Shown here: positions 26,158 to 33,701 of the stretch, in pieces
How the letters are laid out: every line of letters begins with the position of its first letter
Numbering within the stretch: the stretch's first letter is position 1
Made by a program: the position numbers and the translations under genes
The notes under the pieces: model-generated
The model's input: only the letters and a program-made list of their open reading frames with translations
What the model was told of the DNA's origin: nothing
The model's database searches: none
Assembly: GCF_008635795.1 (NCBI RefSeq)
Contig: NZ_VWRQ01000021.1
Coordinates: 62,001-126,000 of the forward strand
DNA length: 64,000 bases
From: Paenibacillus tepidiphilus
Lineage (GTDB): Bacteria > Bacillota > Bacilli > Paenibacillales > Paenibacillaceae
Direction: 5' to 3'

Positions 26158-27471
26158 CTATTTCAATACCCGGATTCCGCAATAATCCATAATCAGCTCG
26201 CTGAAGAGCATATTCGACCAGGAGAACCATGGACGGGTAAACTTGCCGGCATCATCAACGGAGAAGCCTTCATGCGTAAGCCCTGTGCCTGCATCCGTAT
26301 CCTGGATCAGCTGCAGCAGGCGCGCTTTCTCGCTGCGCTCTGGAGAAGTCAGACCCTGCATGGACAATGCGATATGCCAGATATAACCCTCCGGTGTATG
26401 CGGGCTGCCGATTCCTTCGGCAACCTTGCCTTTATAATAGTAAGGATTATTTTCGCTGAGGATGAATTTCCGCGTGTTCCGGTACACCTCGTCACTCTCA
26501 TCGGTATACCCCAGATAAGGCAGCGACAGCAGGCTCGGTACATTGGCATCATCCATCAGATTATACTGGCCCAGGCCGTCGGTTTCATAAGCATAAATTC
26601 TTCCATAGACCGGGTGCGTATACACACCGTACTCCTGAATGCCTTGGTTGATTTCATCCGCCAGCTGCTTGGCAGCGTCCGCCAGCTCCTGATCCTTGTA
26701 GATTTCCTGCGCGATTTCTTCCAGGTAACGAAGCACGACTACAGCGAACATATTGGCTGGAATCAGATAACCGTATTCGCAGGCGTCATCGCTCGGCCGG
26801 AAGCCCGACCAGGTCATTCCGGTAAAGACAGTTTCCGTGCCCTTTCCTTCTCTTGGCAGCGTATCCGTAAGCGGTGCATCCAGCCGCTGGAACCGGTAGC
26901 CCGACTCCGTTTCATGATGCTGCTCCACTCTCCAGAGCTTGATAATTTCCAGGGCAGCACGGCGATAGCTCTCGTCGAACTGGCTTACACAGCCGCTGTT
27001 CTTCCATAGCAGGTAACTGAGCTGAAGGGGATATGCCAGCGAGTCAATTTCATATTTACGCTCCCAGATCGAAGGCCCCATCTCCGTAAGATCGGACTGA
27101 TGCCCGTTGCCGTTCGGCGCTTCGTTAAAGGCGTTGGCATACGGATCAAGCAATATGTAATCCATCTGCCGTCTGACCAGGCCTGCAATCATAGCCTCCA
27201 TCTCCGGGTCCTCTGCGGCAAGCAGGAGGTAAGGACGGACTTGTGCGGCCGAATCGCGCAGCCACATCGCCGGTATATCACCGGTGATCACAAAGGTCGT
27301 TCCATCCGGCTTACGGGAAATCGTGGTCCCAATCGTATTAATCAGGCAGTCTTCAAACATCTTGGCAAGCTTCGGAGAATCGGACAGCTCTTGTTGCACC
27401 TTACCAATCATATCATATACTGACTTAGGTATATCATTCTGCAGCTTCAAGGGTGAATATTGCACCTCCAT
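26158..27471 (-). CDS. Exo-alpha-1,6-mannosidase, GH125
   Basis: A 437-residue (alpha/alpha)6 enzyme that removes terminal alpha-1,6-linked mannose from N-glycan or yeast-mannan fragments. Family landmarks are GTTFVITGDIPAMWLRDSAAQ, the FNEAPNGNGHQSD segment, RKYEIDSLAYPLQLSYLLW, and SGFRPSDDACEYGYLIPANM, where catalytic acid residues are expected, and FSWSNMLFSEL near the C-terminus. There is no signal peptide. It is the first gene of the mannoside operon. No clear ribosome binding site precedes the ATG at 27471; a GGAGGTG lies just inside the gene, so a slightly later non-ATG start is possible. Confidence 0.93.
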   Translation of the reverse strand: MEVQYSPLKLQNDIPKSVYDMIGKVQQELSDSPKLAKMFEDCLINTIGTTISRKPDGTTFVITGDIPAMWLRDSAAQVRPYLLLAAEDPEMEAMIAGLVRRQMDYILLDPYANAFNEAPNGNGHQSDLTEMGPSIWERKYEIDSLAYPLQLSYLLWKNSGCVSQFDESYRRAALEIIKLWRVEQHHETESGYRFQRLDAPLTDTLPREGKGTETVFTGMTWSGFRPSDDACEYGYLIPANMFAVVVLRYLEEIAQEIYKDQELADAAKQLADEINQGIQEYGVYTHPVYGRIYAYETDGLGQYNLMDDANVPSLLSLPYLGYTDESDEVYRNTRKFILSENNPYYYKGKVAEGIGSPHTPEGYIWHIALSMQGLTSPERSEKARLLQLIQDTDAGTGLTHEGFSVDDAGKFTRPWFSWSNMLFSELIMDYCGIRVLK

Positions 27472-27487
27472 GATGGATTATATCAAC

Positions 27488-27598
27488 TTCAAACGCTTTC
27501 ATCATATTAAACAATTAATATTAATATGTCAATATAATTATTGGTATATTAATAGAATGATATTTTTAATTAATATATTGGTATAAGTATATTAATTC
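27488..27598 (-). promoter_or_regulatory. Promoter/operator region of mannoside operon
   Basis: An AT-rich region. A cre-like TGAAAGCGTTTGAA (minus strand) is at 27488-27501. The element TTGGTATA appears at 27541 and 27579, each followed by TATTAAT-like sequence. The same AATATACC half-site forms the palindrome at 28875-28896 before the GntR gene, so this is a likely binding region for that regulator. Confidence 0.55.
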
Positions 27599-27611
27599 AC
27601 ATAAAATAAAC

Positions 27612-27640
27612 AACAAAAAAAGCCTTCGTTATGAAGGCCT
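27612..27640 (-). terminator. Rho-independent terminator of GntR gene
   Basis: The stem GCCTTC/GAAGGC (27622-27627 with 27633-27638) is followed on the minus strand by seven U residues. Confidence 0.8.
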
Positions 27641-27682
27641 TGCTTTATTTCCATCCTCTTACATGCGTGCTGCGCTTCCCGC

Positions 27683-28831
27683 TCAGTTGTTTCTGACCGG
27701 CGCCGCCGATCTGCCCTTGATTAAGGCTGCAGGCAGCAGAATCCGGGTGATCGGCTGCTCATGACCTTGCATTTCCAGTACATTCTCGAATGCCTGCTTG
27801 CCGATTTCAAACTGATTCTGCCGCATATGCGTGATCCGGCAACCCTCCTGCGATTCGGGACTGTCGAAGCAGATCACGGACAAATCCTCGGGAATCCGCA
27901 GTCCCAGCTTGCCTGCCGCCTCTTCAACCAGCAGCGCAATACTATACTCTGCGGCGAACAATGCGGTAATATCGGGATTCTTGCGGAGATGCTCCACCAG
28001 CCTGTTCACGTCGTCGATACGGGCCTGCGGATCAAATACATTCGGCATGGTCGAAGTAATCGTTTCCATCCATAGCTCGCGGTTGACCATCAGGCTATGC
28101 TCCACATAGGCCTCGATAATTCCCTCGATCCGCTCCTCGATGGTTGTTGTATTCGCCGGCGGCGGGGCCAGAAATCCGATCTGCCGATGCCCCAGCTCGA
28201 ACAGGTAGCGGGTCGCCTCTTTGGCCGCCTGAATATTGTCCGTACTGACCGACGAGGCGGGAATCCCCTTCAAATACCGGTCGATCATCACGAACGGAAA
28301 CTTTTGAATGACCAGCTTCAGGATTTCTGCGCTGAAGAATTCACCCTGTGCCGGAAAAATAATCAGCCCGTCCACGCCCAGGCCCAGCAGCTGCTGGATG
28401 GCCTTCTCCTCCAGCTCCGGAATACCGAATGAACGCCGGACCACCAGGAAGCAGTCATTCTCCCGCGAAGCTTCTTCCATTCCGTAGATCAGCTCTGTAC
28501 CGTACATATCGCTGAAGTTCGTAATGACCAGCCCGATGATCCGTTTCTTACCGGATGTGCGGACAGCCTGCGGGGTATCCAGCGGCTTCAGGAGTATAGA
28601 ATTGGCATCCGCCACGAACGAGCCTCTCCCCGGCTGACGGATGATTAACCGCTCCTCGGCCAGCAGCTTCAGTGCTTTCTTTGAGGTAATCCGGCTGACG
28701 CCGAATTCCGTGCAAAGCTCCTGCTCCGAGGGCACACGGTCACCGACTTTATATTCATTCCTTGTTATCCGCTCTTTCAGAGTCTGAAATATCATTTCAT
28801 ACATCGGCATCGAGCCTGAATCATTGGCCAT
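27683..28831 (-). CDS. GntR-LacI hybrid regulator (AraR-like)
   Basis: A 382-residue repressor. The N-terminal GntR winged helix (residues about 8-80: EMIFQTLKERITRNEYKVG, PSEQELCTEFGVSRITSKKAL, RQPGRGSFVA) is joined to a LacI/sugar-binding effector domain (IIGLVITNFSDMYGTELIYG, DGLIIFPAQGE, VICFDSPES). This is the AraR architecture. Start choice: GGAGGTG is 6 nt before the ATG at 28831. It lies directly upstream of the GH125 operon and downstream of a second LacI gene. Its own palindrome and the operon promoter share a half-site, suggesting it controls both. Confidence 0.92.
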   Translation of the reverse strand: MANDSGSMPMYEMIFQTLKERITRNEYKVGDRVPSEQELCTEFGVSRITSKKALKLLAEERLIIRQPGRGSFVADANSILLKPLDTPQAVRTSGKKRIIGLVITNFSDMYGTELIYGMEEASRENDCFLVVRRSFGIPELEEKAIQQLLGLGVDGLIIFPAQGEFFSAEILKLVIQKFPFVMIDRYLKGIPASSVSTDNIQAAKEATRYLFELGHRQIGFLAPPPANTTTIEERIEGIIEAYVEHSLMVNRELWMETITSTMPNVFDPQARIDDVNRLVEHLRKNPDITALFAAEYSIALLVEEAAGKLGLRIPEDLSVICFDSPESQEGCRITHMRQNQFEIGKQAFENVLEMQGHEQPITRILLPAALIKGRSAAPVRNN

Positions 28832-28874
28832 ATCCTGCACCTCCATTACTGCATTCTCTCTAAAGGGACACATA

Positions 28875-28896
28875 CTAATATACCATGTTATATTAG
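28875..28896. promoter_or_regulatory. Operator-like palindrome of GntR-LacI regulator
   Basis: A perfect inverted repeat CTAATATA-N6-TATATTAG. It overlaps the stop codon of the upstream LacI gene and lies 44 bp before the regulator start. Confidence 0.7.
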
Positions 28897-29939
28897 GAAT
28901 GGAAAGATTGGTTTGTTACAGCAGATACAGAACTACGGGATACGAGCGTTGGACTAATATACATCCGCAGCATTTCCCTGCTTGTGCTCTTTAGACTAAG
29001 CAGCATATCGGCCGCCGCTTCGCACATCTTTTCTTTCTCAACCCGCATGGTGGTCATGGCCAGCCCGCTCTCTTCTTCTTCGTAATGAAGATCGTCAAAA
29101 CCGATAATGGAGACATCCTCCGGAACCCGCCGTCCGCGCATCCGCAGCTGCCGGGCCAGCAAATAGGCAATCCGATCGTTGCCGCAGAAGAACGCGGTAG
29201 GATAGTCGTCCGCCCCATCCAGATAAGCAGCAATTTCCTGCTCCGTATACTGAAACCCGGCAGAGGACGCCAGCACCTGATGCATCTCCAGCGGAAGCCC
29301 CGCCTCCTGAACAGCCCGTAAATAGCCGAGCCAGCGCTCCTCATGACTGGTCGTCAGATTGGCGGGACCTATAAAGCCGATCCTCCGGTGTCCTGACCGG
29401 ATCAGCGTCGTCACCGCCTCATAAGCTCCCTCCATATTGGCGGAAGCGACAACCGGACACGGCAGGTCACGGTGATAGGAATCGAACATGACGAGCGGGG
29501 TATCCAGCTCCCATACCAGCCTGGCGTAATCCCGGTCGACAATCCCGAACAGAATAATCCCCAGGTAAGCCATTTCTGTACATTGCCGCGGCAGCTGCAG
29601 ACGGGCTTCCATCTCACGGTCAATCGGGGCAATCACCGCACTGAGGCCGCGTTTGCGGATACTTTTCTCCAGTCCCCAGATCAAGTCATGATAGAACCGG
29701 AAATGGTCGTTGTCCTGATAGCTCATGACCCGCTCTGGCACAAGAATCAGCACATTCCGTCCGGCCGCCGGCTTCTCGGCGTATTCACCGTAGCCCATCT
29801 CTCTCGCCGTACTCAGAATGCGGTAGCGCATTTCTTCGCCGACGCCCTTCTTGTCCTGCAGAGCGAGTGATACGGCATTCTTGGATATATTCAGCCGGTC
29901 GGCAATATCTTGCATCGATATCTTCTTTTTACGGGGCAT
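28893..29939 (-). CDS. LacI-family transcriptional regulator
   Basis: A 348-residue LacI protein. The helix-turn-helix is ISMQDIADRLNISKNAVSLAL with hinge MGYGEYAEKPAAG, then an effector domain (VLILVPERV, GHRRIGFIGPANLT, TAFFCGNDRIAY, VSIIGFDDLHYEEEE). Start choice: the ATG at 29939 gives the normal family N-terminus; an in-frame TTG at 29960 is possible but unlikely. It is divergent from the ROK kinase and manA genes, so it probably represses mannose phosphorylation and isomerisation genes, with operator candidates in the shared gap. Confidence 0.9.
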   Translation of the reverse strand: MPRKKKISMQDIADRLNISKNAVSLALQDKKGVGEEMRYRILSTAREMGYGEYAEKPAAGRNVLILVPERVMSYQDNDHFRFYHDLIWGLEKSIRKRGLSAVIAPIDREMEARLQLPRQCTEMAYLGIILFGIVDRDYARLVWELDTPLVMFDSYHRDLPCPVVASANMEGAYEAVTTLIRSGHRRIGFIGPANLTTSHEERWLGYLRAVQEAGLPLEMHQVLASSAGFQYTEQEIAAYLDGADDYPTAFFCGNDRIAYLLARQLRMRGRRVPEDVSIIGFDDLHYEEEESGLAMTTMRVEKEKMCEAAADMLLSLKSTSREMLRMYISPTLVSRSSVSAVTNQSFHS

Positions 29940-29985
29940 CTCTCTTTTCAATCCCTTCAATCCGTGATAAGCTTATCTCAAATTT

Positions 29986-30021
29986 ACTTTACAAATATTA
30001 TTTTTGTCAAGTTTGTCAAGT
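29986..30021. promoter_or_regulatory. Divergent promoter/operator between LacI and ROK genes
   Basis: ACTTTACAAA at 29986-29995 faces TTTGTCAAGT at 30003-30012 (inverted repeat, 9 of 10 matches). A second TTTGTCAAGT follows at 30012-30021. A -10-like TATACT is at 30032-30037. This pattern suits binding by the adjacent LacI repressor. Confidence 0.55.
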
Positions 30022-30075
30022 AACATCTGGCTATACTATTTGGTTAAAATGAATGATGAACTAGGAGGACTTTCA

Positions 30076-30993
30076 GTGACTTACGCAATCGGCATCGACA
30101 TTGGCGGTACCAAGACCGCCCTGGGTCTGGTCTCTTCCGGAGGCCAGGTACTATCGAAGACTTCACTTACCACTGATCTGTCGCTGACGCCGTCCGATAT
30201 GGTCTACAAGATCGCCGCAGCGGCCAAGCAGCTGCTCTCCGGCAGCGGACTGCAGGAGTCGGACCTGCAAGGCATCGGTATCGGCGCTCCCGGCCCGCTG
30301 AACACGAAGCTGGGACAGATTGCCGAGCCGCCGAACCTCCGGAGCTGGTGGAACTTCCCGGTGGTTGAGGCGTTCAAGCGCCACTTTCAGGCGCCGATTG
30401 TGCTGGAGAACGATGCCACTGCGGCGGCGCTGGCCGAGAAATGGTTGGGAGCCGCCAAGGCTGCGGACCATTTCGTATACATCACGATCAGCACCGGCAT
30501 CGGCGCGGGTATTTACAGTCACGGCCGGCTGATTACCGGCGCAACCGGCAATGCCGGCGATATCGGGCACATGGTCATTGATGCCGGCGGCCCACTCTGC
30601 GGCTGCGGCCAGCGCGGCTGCTTCGAATATATCGCATCCGGAACGGCGATTGCCAGAGAAGCAAGCAGCCTGCTCGGCCGTCCGGTGACCTCCAAGGAAG
30701 TCTTCGAGCTGGCCTTATCCGGTCAGGACGCCGCCATGGAGAGTCTCGTGAATCGCGTATTTAACTACATCGGCATCGGCTGCGTGACGATGATCAATAC
30801 CCTCGACCCCGAAATGGTGGTAATCGGCGGCGGGGTTTCCCAGGTGGGGGCGCCTTTGTTCGATGCCGTGCGCAGTTATGTCAAGCGTCATGCCTTGAAT
30901 CCTTCCGGCCGCGACACCCTGATCGTTCCCGCCGCCCTCCAGCAGGATGCCGGGCTGATCGGTGCCGCCGCGCTTATTCATACCCACTATTAG
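30076..30993 (+). CDS. ROK-family sugar kinase (probable manno-/fructo-/glucokinase)
   Basis: A 305-residue sugar kinase. The ATP-binding motif IGIDIGGTKTALGLV is at the N-terminus, the catalytic-region motif ENDATAAALAEKWLG is followed by the ISTGIGAGIY segment, and the ROK zinc motif GHMVIDAGGPLCGCGQRGC is complete. It phosphorylates a hexose in the cytoplasm; being followed by manA 18 bp downstream makes mannose or fructose the likeliest substrate, which is inference. Start choice: AGGAGG is 7 nt before the GTG at 30076; upstream in-frame starts cross that site. Confidence 0.92.
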   Translation: MTYAIGIDIGGTKTALGLVSSGGQVLSKTSLTTDLSLTPSDMVYKIAAAAKQLLSGSGLQESDLQGIGIGAPGPLNTKLGQIAEPPNLRSWWNFPVVEAFKRHFQAPIVLENDATAAALAEKWLGAAKAADHFVYITISTGIGAGIYSHGRLITGATGNAGDIGHMVIDAGGPLCGCGQRGCFEYIASGTAIAREASSLLGRPVTSKEVFELALSGQDAAMESLVNRVFNYIGIGCVTMINTLDPEMVVIGGGVSQVGAPLFDAVRSYVKRHALNPSGRDTLIVPAALQQDAGLIGAAALIHTHY

Positions 30994-31011
30994 AACAGGA
31001 GTGTGATTTCT

Positions 31012-31956
31012 ATGAATCAACCTATCTTTTTGCAGCCAGTATTCCAGGAACGAATCTGGGGCGGAACCAAGCTGAGAGACTTGTTCGGTTATCCGATCCC
31101 CAATGATTCCACCGGCGAATGCTGGGCCATCTCGGCCCATCCGAACGGCCAGAGCATCGTGAAGGAGGGTCCGTATCAGGGACTGCCGCTGGGCGAATTA
31201 TGGACCAGGCATCCGGAATTGTTCCGCTCCGAATCTCCGGTGTTCCCGCTGCTCATCAAGCTGCTGGACGCTTCGGATGACTTGTCGGTGCAGGTTCACC
31301 CGGATGATGAGTACGCCGGCGAGCACGAGAACGGCGAGCTGGGCAAGACAGAATGCTGGTACATTGTCGATGCCGAGCCCGGTGCGGCCATTATCTACGG
31401 CCATGAGGCGACTACCAGAGCTGAGCTTGAGCAGATGATTCAAGACGGGAAATGGGAGGAGCTGCTGACCAAGGTTCCGGTGAAGCGCGGGGACTTCTTC
31501 TATGTGCCGAGCGGTACGGTGCATGCCCTTGGCAAAGGGATTGTCGTGCTGGAGACCCAGCAAAGCTCGGACACCACCTACCGTGTCTACGACTATGACC
31601 GCCGGGACAAAGACGGCAACCTGCGTGAGCTTCATCTGGAGAAGGCTGTCGATGTCACCTCCATTCCCCAGGCATACGAGCCTGCCGCTTACAGCGCCGC
31701 CACCTTTGGCAGCCTGAGCGTTACCGCCTTTGTGTCCAATTCGTTCTTCACCGTGGAGAAGTGGGACCTGTCCGGCAGTGCCGAGCAGCCGGAACAAGCG
31801 CAATACACCCTCGTCAGCGTCATCGAGGGCAGCGGTCAGCTTCGCACCGCAAGCGGCGAATATACGCTGAACAAGGGTGACCATCTCATCCTGCCCGCCG
31901 GGTTCGGACCTTACACCTTGGCGGGAGAGCTCCAGCTCATCGTTTCGCGGGAGTAG
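31012..31956 (+). CDS. manA: Mannose-6-phosphate isomerase, class I
   Basis: A 314-residue zinc-dependent cupin enzyme converting mannose-6-phosphate to fructose-6-phosphate. It is the short Bacillus type. Landmarks are QPVFQERIWGGTKLRD at the N-terminus, the zinc-binding QVHPDDEYAGEHE with following GKTECWYIVD, and VPSGTVHALGKGIVVLETQ. Together with the ROK kinase it completes the path from free mannose, released by the GH38 and GH125 enzymes, into glycolysis. AGGAG precedes the ATG at 31012; a GTG three codons earlier is a weaker alternative. Confidence 0.96.
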   Translation: MNQPIFLQPVFQERIWGGTKLRDLFGYPIPNDSTGECWAISAHPNGQSIVKEGPYQGLPLGELWTRHPELFRSESPVFPLLIKLLDASDDLSVQVHPDDEYAGEHENGELGKTECWYIVDAEPGAAIIYGHEATTRAELEQMIQDGKWEELLTKVPVKRGDFFYVPSGTVHALGKGIVVLETQQSSDTTYRVYDYDRRDKDGNLRELHLEKAVDVTSIPQAYEPAAYSAATFGSLSVTAFVSNSFFTVEKWDLSGSAEQPEQAQYTLVSVIEGSGQLRTASGEYTLNKGDHLILPAGFGPYTLAGELQLIVSRE

Positions 31957-32030
31957 CGGGACTGACGGCACCAGGCGTCATAATTCCACAGACAGCAGGC
32001 CGAAGTGTCTGTACTGGCTGAACTTATATA

Positions 32031-32064
32031 AGTATCTCCATGATTTAATGGAGATACTTTTTTT
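32031..32064 (+). terminator. Rho-independent terminator of ROK-manA operon
   Basis: A perfect 11-bp stem AGTATCTCCAT/ATGGAGATACT with a 6-nt loop is followed by seven T residues. Confidence 0.92.
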
Positions 32065-32156
32065 GTGTTCGTAAGGGCTGCAGCTTGCGGCCCCAGCCAA
32101 CCGCTATTCTCTGCCAAACCATAACGTGAAACTGGATGGTTTATACCCGTCTGTGT

Positions 32157-32162
32157 TATACT
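32157..32162 (+). promoter_or_regulatory. -10-like box of CNNM operon
   Basis: TATACT stands 36 bp before a small upstream reading frame and about 175 bp before the first CNNM gene. No good -35 box is seen. Confidence 0.35.
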
Positions 32163-32197
32163 CTTCTCTAACTATTGCGAGGGGAGGCTGAACAATA

Positions 32198-32239
32198 ATG
32201 GGAAGGCGATTTTGCAAATGGATTGTGCTCCTGAGTTGA
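32198..32239 (+). CDS. Candidate 13-residue leader peptide
   Basis: ATG at 32198 is preceded by GAGGGGAGG and followed by MGRRFCKWIVLLS and TGA at 32237. The ribosome binding site is stronger than is usual for a chance frame. It lies in the long leader of the first CNNM transporter gene, so it may be a regulatory upstream reading frame. Length alone gives no proof of translation. Confidence 0.35.
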   Translation: MGRRFCKWIVLLS

Positions 32240-32304
32240 TCCGCTTCTCAGACGGTGCTTTTGTAACTTTGACCGAATGGATGCAGTGAATTCAATTCAA
32301 ATCT

Positions 32305-32335
32305 GGAGGTGAACCCCTCTTTCGGAGGGAAAGGC
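32305..32335 (+). promoter_or_regulatory. Leader hairpin at ribosome binding site, copy 1
   Basis: GGAGGTGAACCCCTC is followed by TTTC and GGAGGG. The CCCTC run (32315-32319) can pair with GGAGGG (32324-32329), which is the ribosome binding site 6 nt before the TTG start. The same layout recurs at 33671-33701. Confidence 0.6.
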
Positions 32336-33640
32336 TTGGACCTAATAACGATTACGAACTTAATTATTCTTGCAGTATTAATTATAATGACGGCATTCTT
32401 TGTGGCCTCGGAATTCGCTGCCGTCAAAATCCGCATGTCGCGGATCGAACAACTGATTGATGAAGGGAACAAGAAAGCGGTCATCGCCAAGAAAGTTGTC
32501 GGTGATCTGGATTATTATCTCTCCGCGTGTCAGCTCGGAATTACCGTTACGGCTTTGGGTCTCGGAGCCATCGGCAAGCCGGCCGTGGAACGGATTCTAT
32601 ACCCGGTGTTCGATTTCCTCCGTTTGTCGGAAGCCACTGCTTCCGTCGCTTCCTATGCCATCGCCTTTATCCTGGTAACCTTCCTGCATGTGGTCGTCGG
32701 GGAGATGGCGCCCAAGACGCTGGCCATTCAGTATGCCGAGAAGCTGACGCTGCTCCTCTCGCCTCCGCTGTACTGGTTCGGCAAAATCATGCATCCGTTC
32801 ATCATAGCGCTGAATGGAACCTCACGGGTCATTCTGCGGATGTTCGGCGTCAAGCCTGCCGGCCACGAGGAGCACTATTCGGAGGAAGAGCTGCGGATCA
32901 TTATGGCCCAAAGCTTTGAAGGCGGCGAGCTGAACGAAACCAAGCTGGAGTATATGGAGAATGTCTTTGCCTTCGATGAGCGGATGGCCAAGGACATTAT
33001 GATTCCGAGAATTGAAATGGTTACGCTGGATTACGGCATGTCTTATGAGAGAATCGTGCAGATACTCGATGCCAACAACTATACCCGTTATCCAGTCATC
33101 GAGGACGGCAACAAGGATATGGTGCTGGGCGTGGTCAATGTGAAAAAGATGCTTCCGCATATCATAGCGGGCCGTGAGCGTCATTTGCAGGATTTTGTGC
33201 GCAGCCTTCCCGCAGTCCCGTCTGTCACTCCCATCAAGGAGGCCATGCTGAAAATGCAGCAGGAACAAATGCATATGGCGCTGGTAATCGACGAATACGG
33301 CGGCACTGCCGGTATTTTGACGCTGGAGGATATTCTGGAGCAACTGGTCGGTGAGATCCGCGATGAATTCGATGCCGATGAGGTGCCGGAAATCCAGCGG
33401 ATTGACGCACAGACCTATGTGATCCACGGCCGTGTTCTGCTGGAGGATATCGAGGAGCAATTCGGTCTGGTATTCGAGAACAGCGAGGACATTGATACCA
33501 TCGGCGGCTGGATTCAGTTCCGGGCGGGCACCGACCTGCAACCGGGGTATGAATTCCTGGATGGCGGACAGCACTGGACCATTACAGAGACAGATAATCT
33601 GCAGATCAAGAAGGTTATTCTCAAACACACGCAAGTGTAA
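32336..33640 (+). CDS. CNNM/CorC-type membrane protein (HlyC/CorC family, DUF21 and CBS)
   Basis: A 434-residue protein. The N-terminal CNNM/DUF21 membrane domain (about 1-190, four hydrophobic segments: NLIILAVLIIMTAFFV, YLSACQLGITVTALGLGA and others) is followed by a CBS pair (about 205-330: MIPRIEMVTLDYG, YTRYPVIEDGN, MALVIDEYGGTAGILTLEDI) and a C-terminal CorC/HlyC domain (GRVLLEDIEEQFGL). Relatives are implicated in magnesium or other divalent-cation efflux. Start choice: TTG at 32336, 6 nt after GGAGGG; an upstream GTG in frame (32309) is disfavoured because the paralogue has a stop codon in the matching stretch. Confidence 0.9.
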   Translation: MDLITITNLIILAVLIIMTAFFVASEFAAVKIRMSRIEQLIDEGNKKAVIAKKVVGDLDYYLSACQLGITVTALGLGAIGKPAVERILYPVFDFLRLSEATASVASYAIAFILVTFLHVVVGEMAPKTLAIQYAEKLTLLLSPPLYWFGKIMHPFIIALNGTSRVILRMFGVKPAGHEEHYSEEELRIIMAQSFEGGELNETKLEYMENVFAFDERMAKDIMIPRIEMVTLDYGMSYERIVQILDANNYTRYPVIEDGNKDMVLGVVNVKKMLPHIIAGRERHLQDFVRSLPAVPSVTPIKEAMLKMQQEQMHMALVIDEYGGTAGILTLEDILEQLVGEIRDEFDADEVPEIQRIDAQTYVIHGRVLLEDIEEQFGLVFENSEDIDTIGGWIQFRAGTDLQPGYEFLDGGQHWTITETDNLQIKKVILKHTQV

Positions 33641-33670
33641 AAATCGTGAAAGCGCATAACTATCAACTTT

Positions 33671-33701
33671 GGAGGTGAATCCCTCGCTTTGAGGGAAAAC
33701 T
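33671..33701 (+). promoter_or_regulatory. Leader hairpin at ribosome binding site, copy 2
   Basis: GGAGGTGAATCCCTC, five loop bases, then GAGGGA: CCCTC (33681-33685) pairs with GAGGG (33691-33695) just before the TTG start. An in-frame TGA at 33690 shows that the upstream GTG cannot start the gene. Confidence 0.6.

Noticed and set aside
32309..32335. GTG at 32309 as start of the first CNNM gene
   Set aside because: It overlaps the GGAGG site without spacing. The paralogue has the same leader with a TGA in that frame, so the later TTG is favoured.
32165..32335. M-box or yybP-ykoY riboswitch in the CNNM leader
   Set aside because: I could not find the conserved core elements of either class in this leader.
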